Shown one piece after another: positions 51,432 to 63,506 of a stretch of DNA of 64,000 nt; positions within the stretch are counted from its first letter, which is position 1; every line of letters begins with the position of its first letter. The DNA is taken from assembly GCA_020726505.1 (NCBI GenBank), contig JAHLEZ010000012.1:1-64000 (forward strand), read 5' to 3'. The notes beneath the pieces are model-generated. The model was not told the DNA's origin and did no database searches. It worked only from the letters and a program-made list of their open reading frames with translations. Both the position numbers and the translations under genes were made by a program. Source of the stretch: Leptodontidium sp. MPI-SDFR-AT-0119 (Eukaryota > Ascomycota > Leotiomycetes > Helotiales > Leptodontidiaceae).

Positions 51432-54400
51432 ATGACCGACCACCACCTAGCAGGCGAGGTCCTATCGCCGCCGCCACCGAACGAGGACAATAATTCGTCA
51501 CATTCGCTAGCAAAGAAGCGGAAAAGGGTTGAGGCTGAACGTACCCGTGTGAGCCGGGCTTGTGATAGATGCAAGAGGTGAGATGGCGAGCGAGAGAGAG
51601 AGCTGCTTCGAGCCGAGATGTTTTGCTTTTTTGCTGCACGTGTTGGACCCGAGACTACGGGCTTCGGTATCCACATCTACTATGATGTGATATTGGACCC
51701 AACCAAGACCCACTGAAGTTGATGAGTATGGCGGATATGTTTGTGACTAGGGCTGATGATCTTTGAAGGAAGAAGACTCGATGTAGCGGGAGACTTCCCT
51801 GTATACTGTGTACCACATCTGGCTTATCGTGTGAGGTGGGTGTGTTCTTTTTCCTATCCGAAACCGTCCCATCACGTCTGAATCGCTAGAGATATCTTCA
51901 AACAGTCCTAGCTCTTTCATGTAGACTTTGAAACAGTAACACTAATTCGAAGGTCCTAGTTTACCGCTGCTTATACTCGTGGTCGGCCTCCATCCGTCTT
52001 GCCAGAGGATGGCATGGGCTACCCCGAATCCGGTCATTTGAACGTGCCGGCTCAGCAAGAGAACTCCAATCGCGATCTTACCGACGTATCGATCCACCCC
52101 AGCCAACCGGACACAGACATGCCTCAGCTGAACCATCTTCAAGTGGACCGGGCAGAGTCTAGGATGCAGTCATCGAGGAACTCTCCAGAGCCTCCACAGA
52201 CAGACCTACAGGGCCACTTTGTTGGACCTTCATCCGGAGTTTCTTTCCTCCTCCGAGTACAGAAGAAACTCCATCAGAAAGTTTCATTCTCTCATAAATC
52301 ATCCATATTTACTTTTGGTGATGCCCCGTTGCCGAAATATGACCCCTCGTTCTTCCTTCTGCCTCCGAAGGCAGATGCAGAGATCCTCGTCGCGAGGTAT
52401 TTTGACTTTGCAGTTGCTACGCACCGCTTCTTGCATAGACCTACTGTCGAGTCCTGGCTGGAGGAGTTCTATGATAACTTAGGAGTTATGTTGCAGAAAG
52501 ATGGTGCGAAAGAGAGGACGGCTCTTTTGTTCATGGTGTTTGCGCATGCGAAAGAGCACATGCCAGACGATGCCGGTTACAATGGAGTTGATACCAGGTC
52601 AGACCTTTTTTGTTTTCCATTGCTATGTAACGTTTACTAATGAAACCCAGTGCTCGGTATTTCCAAGCAGCAGATCAACAACTGTCTTCGGAGACAGGAG
52701 AGATTAGGTTGACAAGTGTGCAAGCTCGACTTTGCCAATGCTTCTATCTCCTCTCCCGTTCTCGGGTCAATCATTGCTGGAGTCTGTTTGGAACAACAGC
52801 TCGCTTGATCTTAGCTATTGGAATACACCGCAAACGTCGTCTAGAAACCTCCAACGGATCGGACTTGATCGAATTTGAGTGTAGGAAACGTGTGTTCTGG
52901 TGCGCATACGGGCTTGACAACTACCTCAGCGCTGCTCTAGGCAGGCCAAGGACATTCCATGATGATGACATTGATCAGGTAAGAATCATCAATCGTCTTG
53001 CATGTTGAGTTTTAGCTGATGTCTAGATAGGAGTTCCCGACGTGTGTCGACGATTCATATATCACAGCCCAAAACATCAAAGTTCAGAAGTCGAAAGGTC
53101 AAGCCATCATGACAGCTTCTGTAGCTCATAACACGTATGTCTAATCCAGTACACAGACATGTCTACGCCCTATACCCAAAGATGTTCTAAGTACTCCCTT
53201 GACATTGAATGTCAGCTTTTATAACTGCCAACCTTTCAACTAACTCTCTTCTTACCAGATTATCTAAGATAATAAGCCCAATCCTCAGAGATCTTTACGC
53301 TATACGTGCGCCTTCACTACCAGATCGCGTCACTCTCACCGCGAAATACTCCGAAGAGCTATCAAATTGGCGGAAAGGTCTTTCACGCTTTTTGGACGGG
53401 GATTCTATGGACAGTTCTCTACTCATTCCCCTCTTTCAGCGTCAACGGAACGTCTTGAATCTGGCGTACTACCAGTGGGTAGCCTATTCTACTGCTCGGT
53501 GGATGGCTTTATACGAGACTGGAATATCACTCCCACTCGTGGCCACACCGAACTTGACCTAGTGCATTGCTGACTCGAGATTTCCTTCTAGCGCACTTAT
53601 TCTAGTCCACCGTCCCTTCCTTCTGAGCAATTTCGCAAGTCTCAACAGTAGAAATAATCACCGCCTTCGAGGTGCACCTGGATCACCAGACATGTGAGTA
53701 ATCCTGCCATGGAAATCCCAAGATTATCTTGGGACGTGTTAAATTCTGTTTTTCGGTATCCATCGCTGACACCATCACGCAGGGATAAAAATGTTTCCGA
53801 GTGCCTCAACGCCGCTATGAATGTTGTCTCGATTGTGGATGAATTACATGAAGCTAAACAGGTCTTCCGGGGTTTTTGGGTATGTAGCTAAAATTTCTGT
53901 TTTGTCTTTTCGCCTACTCGGCTCTCCAAATACCCTGGGCTTGCATTTGCTGACCGAGAAAAGTTCACGCACTACTTTGCATTCTGCGCTGTCGTTGTAT
54001 TATACATCCATACAATTCAGCAGCGAAACTCCCCGCAAGATAAATACCGCGCCTACTTCGACGCCGCAGCAAAATGCCAGTCTCAAATCTCATCAATGGC
54101 AGGCCATGAGTCTCTCGCTGAAAGATACAGCGTTGTCCTAGAAGAGTTACGACTCGAGGCGGTCAAGCAAACGGAGACCACTCGTGTCGCCCAGAATCAA
54201 GCGCTTCGCATGAACTCAGTATCTCAAGCTGGACAAATCTTCTCCTCCGCAGTGATCAACGGTTTTGAGTCGAATCAACATGGCAATGGTGATGGTACCT
54301 CTGATTTCGATCTAGCTACGAATCTTTATGCCAATGGAAGTGAGCATGCACCTGGAGAGGGGCAGAACTCCACCACTCCTTCAAGTTTGATGGCTGAGTT

Positions 54401-54595
54401 GACGAGTTGGGGGGAGTTTGATTCATTGGTGAGTGCCCGGCCAATATCACCACTTTCAGTGTGGGCTTTTCTAACCATCGTTTTCTGCAGGTTAATGCTG
54501 GAATGGGTGGCTTGGATTTCCTCTCACTGGGTGACCAGAATGGAATGTGGGACGCAACTCTGGACGGCACTTTCCCAAGTCATGTTGGAATATAA
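51432..54595 (+). CDS. Zn2Cys6 transcription factor, probable cluster regulator
   Basis: Ten exons (51432-51577, 51769-51835, 51960-52597, 52651-52978, 53031-53134, 53259-53474, 53592-53693, 53783-53879, 53964-54428, 54491-54595) join in phase to 755 residues. The binuclear zinc cluster has Cys44, 47, 54, 60, 63 and 70 in the spacing C-x2-C-x6-C-x5-C-x2-C-x6-C, flanked by basic KKRKRVEAERTRVSRA. The centre is the fungal-specific transcription factor domain: LVARYFDFAVATHRFLHRPTV, SARYFQAADQQ, CFYLLSRSRVNHCWSLFGT, RKRVFWCAYGLDNYLSAALGRP. A second conserved part reads YYHALILVHRPFLLSNF. The C-terminus is acidic and Gly/Asn-rich. It lies between the catabolic genes, and its 3' end faces the kinase gene 116 bases away. 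A role as inducer-dependent activator of the cluster is inferred from position. The two first introns are long (191 and 124 nt) and interrupt the zinc cluster. Confidence 0.88.
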
Positions 54596-54711
54596 AAAAT
54601 ATTTTACGGTGTCAGTCGAACGCCCCTGTATGTAGTGTCTTGTAATTTGCAGCACATCTGGGAAGATCCTTAGATCCTCTTTTCTTTCGGCCCTTCCAAC
54701 TGACTCTTCGC

Positions 54712-56626
54712 TCATGGAGCCTTCACAAGCCCCTCTAATATACAAAGAATTCCCTCCGCTCCAGGGTCAGGAACCTGACTCCAAGCACTTTCCTCAACAT
54801 ATACAGCCCTCCCAAAAGCTGCTTGCATTCCTTTTGTAGCCTCTACTCCCTTCTTAGCCTGTTCCAGAGCAACTTCAGCACCATCTCCTTTCGCGAAACT
54901 GTTGACGAAAGGTTCGAGTGCATCCATGAGCGTGCGATCTCCCTGCCTCGCGGGTGTAGCGGACTGCAGCTGAGCCAAAGCGCTGCTCACCACCGCTGCC
55001 CAAGTCGAGGATTTGATCTCCTCGGTTGCCGGTGGAAGGGATCGAAGTGCGGAAGCAAGTGCGTTGAAGAAGATGCTGTAAAGTGCCCCTGATGTGCCGT
55101 CCATACTCTCTTCAATGACGTTGGAGATACCTAGGAGTGTCACGGCTGCATTTGGACTCAACTCGGCTTCGTTAATAAATACCATGACTGCTTTGGCTCC
55201 GCGGGCAAGAGTGATTCCGCAATCGCCATCGCCTACAATGGTGTCGGCTTCTGTTATGCGAGCTTCTGATGCAATTAGATTTGTGCAGGCTTGGATCACT
55301 CGAGATTTGAATTCTTGGACGTTCACTGCAACTTGAGTTAGCGGGAAAATCAATCAAGGGTTCGAGATCACGTACATCGAACGCCATCTTGCGATTGATT
55401 CGCATCTGCTTCCAAGTCTTTGGGTATCTGGGCCACCTGTGGCGGTCTATCGCGCTTCGCGGAGAGCAGGCCCTCCGTTGAAGGCCACCCGACTGCGTTG
55501 GAAGGTGCATCGATATACTTCAGCATTTCCGAGGTGGCTTTTAACAGGGTGATGCTGAATCCAGGGCCATCAAGACTACTCATGAAGGTTCCAGACAGCA
55601 CTCTCGACAAGGTGATTTTGCGAGCTTCTGGGATATATGTCAGTAAAAGCTGACAGAGAGTGGGCCTGGGAGTACTTACCAAGGGCCGAAACTACGGCCT
55701 TCGTAATTCCACCAAGTTCCAAGACTGAAATTCCTCCGAGATTGTTGACAAGTAAAACGATATTTTCAGCGTCTCCCATATCCACGTATGATCGATCCGA
55801 GTCCGTCGTGCTAAGCAACTGGTCGAGCATCATCTCAATCAGACTGGCTGCGTCAGGCGGAGGATTGAGTATCCGGCTTCCAGACTCGTTGTGAATTCCC
55901 ATTCCAAGTTCAATCTGGTCAGAGACTACAGTATTGGCGTCTGGCGCAGCTCTCCCAGGGACATGTACATGTCCCAGAGAAGCTCCAACCGTGACCAGAC
56001 TCGACGCAACAAGCCGCCCCATGGTCGCAAGTTTCTCCAAAGACACATCTGGGCTCTTACTCATAGCACCAAGGATCTTATGTACCAGCACCGTGCCCGC
56101 CAATCCTCTTCGTCCAACCTTCCCGCTCTTCTGGCGTCCGACAGACACATCATCACCAACCACGATTATCTCGACCTTCAGACCATATTTCGCCCGAGCT
56201 TTCTCGGCTGCAAGATGGAAGTGGAAAACATCTCCTGTATAGTTCTTTATGATCAAGATTGTACCGGCTTCTCCACCAACTCGTGATATAGTGTTGAGTA
56301 TTTGGGAGACGTTTGGTGAGGCAAATATTGATCCGGATACGGCTGCTGTGAGGAGGCCGTCGCCGACAAAACCTGCGTGTGCTGGTTCGTGCCCAGCTCC
56401 TCCACCGGAGATGAGTGCAACGGTTTTGGATGAGTCGTGGCCGGTGTAGAAGACAGCTAAACAGTCGAGGTCAACCCCTGCACTCCTTTCTGGGCTGACG
56501 CATCGTGGATGCAATCTTACATTTATTTGCTCTGTCAAATCCAAGAAATGTGTTGGTGATAGTTAGACTTTCCAGACAATCAAGCACTAAGGCTTCTGAG
56601 TCATTAAAGAAATGTCTTGTTGACAT
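54712..56626 (-). CDS. Dihydroxyacetone / glyceraldehyde kinase
   Basis: Four minus-strand exons (56626-56521, 56456-55680, 55627-55376, 55325-54712) give 582 residues, the size of single-chain ATP-dependent DAKs. The DhaK domain starts MSTRHFFNDS and has VALISGGGAGHEPAHAGFVG (about residues 48-67) and NYTGDVFHF. HVHVPGR (about 198-204) carries the histidine that binds the substrate carbonyl. The DhaL domain has the ADTIVGDGDCG magnesium/ATP motif and MDGTSGALYSIFF. These enzymes phosphorylate dihydroxyacetone and often D-glyceraldehyde. In this neighbourhood the likely substrate is glyceraldehyde from the aldolase step, giving glyceraldehyde 3-phosphate for glycolysis. A glycerol/DHA salvage role is the alternative. 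It is divergent with the NRPS-like gene. The small first exon was found from the conserved start and fits in phase. Confidence 0.88.
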
Positions 56627-57070
56627 GTTGAGATTTGAAGCGAGAATTGGTCACGGGTTCTGGAGTCGAAATGGTTGCATCAGAACTGCCTAGTATGAGC
56701 ATGGACTCTCATTGTTATGATCGCTATAACTGATAGCACTCTGCTGATCTATTGGCGCAGTTTCTAAATTCCGGAAGTCTTGAAATTGCGGTGGGATGCG
56801 TTTCCGGTTTCCGGCTGAGCTTTTCCGCTCACTTCGCCACACCAGCACATACACATAGCCGTTTATTATTCCGCAATTATGGCTTGGCTATGTACCTCTT
56901 TGCTCCATAATTGACTCTAAGTGGGTATTCAATTACCCCCATTTCTTCCTTCCACACAATTGAGCCTCGGCCTTTTATGCATGAGGATCTCGCATTTGAA
57001 GATTCAGACGATTCCCGACTTTGAGCCTCACACCTCTTCTGTTCACATCACACGCAAACACCCCATCGTC
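56627..57070. promoter_or_regulatory. Divergent kinase / NRPS-like reductase promoter
   Basis: 444 bases between two outward starts. It has TTCCGGAA (56770-56777, palindromic), TTTCCGGTTTCCGGCTGAGC (56801-56820), and directly after it TTTTCCGCTC (56821-56830), the same 10-mer as before the dehydratase gene. This supports common regulation of both genes with the dehydratase. Confidence 0.5.
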
Positions 57071-60000
57071 ATGTCTGCAACAGTTACAACTACGGTGAGA
57101 GGTGTTGGTGCCACGCAACTGAACAAATATGATACACCTATCGGTGTGACTGTTCGGTCTTTGTATACCGTGGATGATCTGCTCTACAACCGAAGCCAGA
57201 CAATTCCCGACGTCCCGCTTGTGGCGTACCCAGCAACAGCCAGGAGTCGAGCAGATTACGTTCATTACACTGCGAAAGATCTTGATCGGTTTGCCGACCA
57301 TGGAGCCAGGAAGTTTGCTTCTATGGGGTTGGTCCCTCAGGTATGCTCCCACAAAATGAATTGTTCCGTTCTATTCTCACATATCCCAGAGTTCCGCTTC
57401 CAAAACAGAAGTGATTGCTCTTCTGGCGCCATCAAATTTAGATTATGTCGCCTCCATTTTCGCCCTGTCACGGCTAGGATTTGCCGTTTTATTACTCTCA
57501 AATCGATTGGCTACCGAGGCCTATGTCCATCTCCTCAAAGGGACAAACTGCCGACGAATCGTCAGTTCCGAAAACCTCAGCAAGGCAGTCTCCAACATTC
57601 AATCCGAACTTGAAATCACCAATTACCCTTTACTTGCACATTCAGACTACGATGTGCACAACCCTCTGCTTCCCCGATTCCCAAGACGGATAGGAAGTTC
57701 AGACCAGTCTCGAAAGACAGCCTTCATCATCCACTCCTCTGGCTCGACGGGCTACCCTAAGCCGATTTTCCAAACCCACGAAGCGTGCCTCTCGAACTAT
57801 TCTAGCAGTTTTGGCTTTCGGGCATTCCTTACTCTGCCTTTGTACCATAATCATGGACTTTCTTCGTTCTTTAGAGCGATTTATTCGGGCAAGGAACTCG
57901 CTATGTTCAATGCGAATCTGCCATTGTCAGGGACGAACCTCATAGAGGCTATGGCGGCAGTGAAGCCGGAGAGTTTTCATGGTGTCCCGTATGCGTTGAA
58001 ACTTTTGGCTGAGTCTGAGAGGGGGATACAGGCACTCAAGGACTGCAAATTGGTTTTGTTTGGTGGCAGTAGTTGTCCTGATGATTTGGGTGATGAGCTT
58101 GTCAATAAGGGCGTCTATCTTGTTGGACACTATGGAGCGTAAGTTTATCTCATCTATATATTGTGCAACCAAATGCTGATTGTCTGGATGTAGCACCGAG
58201 ATGGGACAACTCATGACCTCCTTTCGGCCGGCGGAAGACAAAGCCTGGAACTACGTCCGACCGCTTCCTGCCACTACTCCATACATCCTAATGGCACCCC
58301 AGGGAAACGACACTTTCGAATGCGTTGTTCTAGATGGATTACCTTCGAAAGTCGTGTCGAATAATGACGATCCACCCAATTCATTCAAGACCAGTGATCT
58401 CTTCAGCCCTCACCCCACCATCTACAATGCTTGGAAGTACCTTGGCCGATTGGATGACCGTGTAACGCTTGTGAACGGCGAGAAGGTCCTCCCGGTCCCC
58501 TACGAGCATCAAGTACGCCAAAGCGAGCTTGTCCGTGAGGCTTGCGTATTCGGTGTAGGCAGAGCTTTCCCGGGACTGATCATCGTCCCAAGCGAACATG
58601 CAACGGGGATGAGCAAAACAGAGATCCTCAACTCACTCTCCAGTGTGGTCCAAGCAGCAAACGCCCGAGTCGAAGCATTCAGCCAAATCTCTCTCGACAT
58701 GGTGCGGATCCTCGACGTCGGCGCTGACTACCCATGCACCGACAAAGGAACCATGATCCGAGCTGCATTCTACAAAAAGTTCGAATCGCTCATCAACTCC
58801 ACCTACGAAGAATTCGAAGCTCCACGCGCCGAAGACACAACTGGCGGTCTTGCGTTGGAAATTCCTGAGCTCAAGACCTATCTCGAAGCCATTTTCACCA
58901 AGCACTTGGAAGTCGAGTCACTCAGCGAGACAGCGGATTTCTTCGAATTTGGCGTTGATAGTTTGCAAGCGATCGCTGTACGGGCGTCGATTATGAGAGA
59001 GCTGGACCTTGGCTCCAAACCTTTGGGTCAGAATGTCGTTTTCGAGTATCCGAATATTTTGGCACTTGCAGATCATCTGTATTCTCTTCGTACCGGAAGC
59101 GAAGTCGTCCAGGCAGATGAGATTGGAGTGATGGAGGAGCTCATCCGGAAATACTCAACCTTCACACCACATACCCCGGGCCCTGCTGTAGTCGATGGAG
59201 AAGTCATCGTAAGTAATCCTCAGAAAGATATCGTGACTGTTAACTGATGTGTTTTAGATCCTCACGGGTGCAACTGGATCTCTAGGAGCCCATGTACTGG
59301 CTCAGCTCGTTGAAAACGAGAATGTCAAGTCCGTGTACTGTCTCGTGAGGGCATCGTCACCCGAAGCAGCCAAGGACAGAGTATTCTCGACACTGTCAGC
59401 GAAGAAAATCGACAACATAACGCACAGCAACAAGATCATCTGCCTCCCATCGGATCTCAGCCGTGAGGATCTCGGGCTAGACAGCAACATCGTGGAAACA
59501 CTTCGGAATTCCCTGACTACAGTCCTGCACTGCGCATGGGCAGTGAACTTCAATTTGGGCGTCCGAAGTTTTGAGAAGCAGCACATCAACGGAACATTCA
59601 ATCTGTTGAATATGTGTCTCGGAGTGCGAACTCAGTCACCAGCGAAGTTGTTCTTCTGCTCTTCCATTTCAGCTGCAGCAGGAACACCACTACCTGCCCA
59701 AATCCAGGAGACGTACATCGCCAACCTATCTCACGCTCAGAACATGGGCTATGCGAGATCCAAACTAGTCACGGAAACGATTATCAAAGCTGCTGCTGCT
59801 CAGACTGGCATGGTCGCGAAGGTTCTACGCGTGGGTCAGATCGTGGGAGATACCAAGATCGGGTTGTGGAATAGCACTGAAGCTATTTCACTGATGATTC
59901 GGAGTGCGGTGACGATACATGCATTGCCCTCATTAGACGAGGTAAGAATCATCCCAAACTTTTAAATAAGTATTGCAAAAGCTAATATAGTTCGCAGACA

Positions 60001-60441
60001 CCTTCATGGCTCCCAGTCGATGTCGTCGCCCGAGCAGTCCTAGACCTCTCTCAAATCAACAGCCATTCCAGCACTACGGCTCTTGTTCAGGATACAGATG
60101 ACTCGGAAGTCGTATACCACGTCCAAAACCCCCGCTTGTTCCACTGGACGAACGATCTCCTGCCTGCGCTCCGAGAAGCCGGTCTAGATTTCGAGACTGT
60201 CTCGCAACGAGAATGGGTCGATCGTCTACGCAACGGCGAGAAAGATCCAGAAAAGAACCCTACCATCAAACTCCTGGATTTCTTCACGGAGAAATATGAT
60301 AATGATAAGCCTGGCAGGAAGGGGTTGGTGTTCTTGACGGATAAGACTGCGGCGAAGACGGAGGCGATTGGTGATGGGTATGATGTGGTGGGCAGTGGTC
60401 TGATCAAGAAGTTTGTGGATAGTTGGAGTTTGGAATGGTAG
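57071..60441 (+). CDS. NRPS-like carboxylic acid reductase (A-T-R)
   Basis: Exons 57071-57340, 57390-58138, 58194-59208, 59258-59941 and 59998-60441 join in phase to 1053 residues. Adenylation domain: A3 loop HSSGSTGYPKP (about residue 205), A5 GHYGATEMGQ, A7/A8 YLGRLDDRVTLVNGEKV. Thiolation domain: FFEFGVDSLQAI with the phosphopantetheine Ser at about 596. Thioester reductase domain: NAD(P)H-binding ILTGATGSLGAHV (about 678-690), and the SDR Tyr/Lys pair in YARSK (about 843-847). There is no condensation domain, so it activates one free acid and releases it reductively as aldehyde or alcohol. This A-T-R layout is shared with fungal aryl-acid reductases and the alpha-aminoadipate reductase group, but it is shorter than Lys2. 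The substrate cannot be read by eye. In this cluster it could reduce a sugar-derived or scavenged acid, or belong to a separate pathway. Confidence 0.88.
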
Positions 60442-61197
60442 TCTGTATATTTTCTGATCTTGATTTTCTATGGGCCTGTGGCGATGACTTGGATACAATT
60501 ACTACATCATTAGATTCTATTCTCTGAAGCTGGTCTTTTGCGACTTTTGATGTGTGAGCACTGGCTGGAGGGTGATTTATTTTGGTAACAGCTTCGGAGG
60601 GTGAAATCTGAATGGCGTCTCACTGAAAGGTTACTCGTTCTACAGGCCTGCAAGTTTCATTGGTATGGCTAAGGTGTAGGCCATTTATGGAGTCCATCTG
60701 AGTTGCTTGAGAGACACCAGAAGGAACCATGACTCGATCAACGTCAACAACTTGACCTGACTACAGTAGTTCCAAGAATCATCTCGATTCAACCCCAGAA
60801 GAAATGCCTGGTATTACGAACATTGTTTGATCCGAGTCTATAATATCCTATTAAATTCTTCTCTCGGCGGTCACATTTTAGACTTTGAGCCCAAAACAAA
60901 TGACATTCAAAACCCAAACTCCCCTCACAACAGCTTAGAAATAGAGAGTTGAAGATCACTGTCGGGATGAATCCACCTGGCATTCACCCACCCTTCGTGA
61001 GCATGCGACATTTACGTGTACGGATAGCCCGATTGGGACCAGCCCACTATGAGACATCCCTTCTAAGGCAACGCTCTCTCTTTTAGTCGTACGAGCTTAG
61101 ACGTTATAATACTAAACACCAAAAACCTCCCTCGTCTTTGCGTGCACCCCTGGGATACCAACCCTTACCAACCTCTCAATTCCGTTCGGGAAGATCC

Positions 61198-61223
61198 ATT
61201 CGCATTTGCGACAAAATGCGAAT
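61198..61223. repeat. 10-bp perfect inverted repeat, 6-nt spacer
   Basis: ATTCGCATTT (61198-61207) and its exact reverse complement AAATGCGAAT (61214-61223), separated by GCGACA. The spacing suits a dimeric regulator or a small hairpin. It lies about 480 bases before the transporter start. Confidence 0.7.
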
Positions 61224-61267
61224 ATTCGGAAACGTCCTTGTTCTAAGGCCATCTTGCAAGCCATCCC

Positions 61268-61320
61268 GGCCCGGATCTCGTCTCCTCCCCAACTGGGAAA
61301 TCATGGTGCATATCCGGGCC
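61268..61320. repeat. 9-bp perfect inverted repeat with CCGG core, 35-nt spacer
   Basis: GGCCCGGAT (61268-61276) and its exact reverse complement ATCCGGGCC (61312-61320). CGG half-sites are typical for Zn2Cys6 proteins, so these may be two sites for the cluster regulator. Confidence 0.6.
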
Positions 61321-61697
61321 TAATGATAGCACGGAAAAGAGTCTGATTGGAACTTTGTCTTGTCTTCCTCGTAATAACTGAACAGTAATCATACTCGTGC
61401 CAGGACCCCCATGGAGAAGTATCCGCTTGTCCTTGGCAGGACCCCATGGGGGAATTTCCCCGCACCAACCGTGCATAGAGTTCGGCTGTTTTTCCACAGC
61501 TCAGAACTCGCTGTTCTATGCCAATGACTAGCCCTCGTAAGTATATATGGCCCCTAGTTATCAACTGGTCTAGTTTAAAGTAGATCTCCTTTTCCTCATA
61601 CTTGCAAGAAACGGCGTCTCACACCGTCAGATTTTTCTCGGCCTTCGAATACTGTACTTGGCTACACAGCAGTCTTGCCACAGCAACTTCGACCAAG

Positions 61698-63506
61698 ATG
61701 GCTACCGCTCAAGGAGACGAGAAGGTCACCGCCTCTGTGGAACATGTCGACAACAAAGTCGAAACCAAAGTCGACACGACGGATTCGGGATCCATGATGA
61801 AGGAAGTCGGTGCAGAGGACAATCTTGACCGCTTTGGCGCCTGGAAGAAGACAGATCCTGCCGAGATCGCACTCGTTCGAAAGCTGGATTGGCACATCAT
61901 GGTACTTCTAAACCATCGTAGGATTTCTTGAAAATTCGCTAATGTGTTGACAGCCAATCCTGTGGTTGATGTACTTTTTCAACTTCCTTGATCGAAATGC
62001 AATGATCAACGGAAAAATCGACGGCTTGGCCAAGGACCTTAAGTTGAAAGGGAATCAATACAATACTCTAGTATCTATCTTGTTTGTGGGGTATCTTTTG
62101 GGCCAAGTGCCATCAAACATGATCCTGAACAGAGTTAAGCCCGCTTGGTACATGTCAGGTTCGTGGCACTCCTTTCTATACCGTTTGGAACTGTGGGACT
62201 GATAATCTATTAGGTTTCATGTTGGCTTGGGCTATCGTGTCAACTTTGACTTGCCTTGTTCAAAACTTCGAAGGCATGTTGGCGGCTCGTTTCATGTTGG
62301 GTGTGACTGAGGCTCCAGTAAGTTCACCGCAGTCATATACAAATAACATGGAGTACTGACAGGTCCAGTTCTATCCGGGGGCACTGTATATGGTCTCACA
62401 ATTTTATACGCGAAAGGAGGTCGCAGCCAGGATGGCGATTTTCTACACAGGAAATATGCTTGCGAGCTCTTTCTCAGGTCTCATCGCAGCTGGGGTCTTT
62501 GCTGGACTTGGTGGTGTCCATGGCATTGAAGGATGGCGGTGGCTGTTCATTATCCAGTAAGTGCCAGCCTCTTTGGTATAGGAATTTGGGGCATCTCTCT
62601 TTTTCTTCTCAGCACCCGTCCTGAACCCTTCATAACAAGTGCATACTAACAATGTCATCAGAGGTGCTATCACTGTTGTCATTGCCATGGTAGGCGTTGT
62701 CCTCTTGCCCAACTCCCCACTCGAGACGAGATGGCTCACACCCGATGAACGCCAACTCGCACACTCACGCATGGAGCGAGATATGACTGGACGACGAGCC
62801 GGAACAAGTACATGGGTTGGTCTTCGCGAGGCCTCCACTGACTATCGAACTTGGATCTTCGCCCTCATGATCAATTTGCACTTGTCCGCCAATGGATTCA
62901 AGAACTTCATGCCCACTGTTGTGAAGACACTCGGATTCAGCAAGACAGTCACATTGGTTCTGACTTGCCCACCATTCTTGCTCGCGACATTTGTTTCGGT
63001 CCTGGTTTCTTGGTCATCGGGAAGGTACAATGAGCGTACCTGGCACATCACTGTCTCAAAGTTAATCGCGATCGCTGGTAAGCACAAGATCTACTCTTGG
63101 CAAATCGATGGCATAATACTAACGTAATATCTCTAAAGGTTTTGCCATTGCTTGGGGAACATTAAACATTGGCGCCCGATACTTCGCGATGTGCGTCTTC
63201 GTCGGTGCAACATACGGTGTCAACAACATCGGCATGGGATGGGTCTCTTCAACCCTCGGACAGACAAACGAGAAGAAAGCTGTAGCTGTTGCCATTGCCA
63301 ATACTATGGGCAATTTGGGTAGTGTTTACACTCCATATCTGTGGCCTGATAGCGATGCACCCCGGTTCGGAATGGCCATGGCTGCCAGTATTGGATTCTC
63401 GGCTGGTGTCATTGTTGTTGCGTGGATCATGAGATTCATTTTGATGAGGGAGAATCGCAAGATCAAGGCAGAGGAGAACGAAGTTGTTAACCTGTACGCT
63501 TACTGA
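61698..63506 (+). CDS. MFS transporter, ACS (anion:cation symporter) type
   Basis: Six exons (61698-61901, 61954-62158, 62214-62317, 62369-62556, 62662-63077, 63139-63506) join in phase to 494 residues. A 70-residue hydrophilic N-terminus is followed by the usual twelve-helix pattern. First helix: WLMYFFNFLDRNAMINGKI, with the family motif LDR-N. Next are VGYLLGQVPSNMIL, the MLAARFMLGVTEAPFYPG motif, and IEGWRWLFIIQGAITV. The second half has FALMINLHLSANGF and WVSSTLGQTNEKKAVAVAIANTMGN. These are signatures of the ACS/Dal5 family, which in fungi imports organic and sugar acids, allantoate, or vitamins, and in bacteria includes the D-galactonate importer DgoT. A role in aldonate uptake is inferred from family and cluster position. 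Confidence 0.88.

Larger units (their letters stand above)
60442..61697 (+). promoter_or_regulatory. Long promoter region of the MFS transporter gene
   Basis: 1.26 kb with no supported gene. It holds two perfect inverted repeats (listed separately) and a pair of near-identical CAGGACC-C-CATGG blocks at 61401-61414 and 61437-61450. The second includes the 10-bp palindrome CCCCATGGGG (61442-61451). TTTTCCACAGC (61490-61500) matches an element before the regulator gene. Confidence 0.5.
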
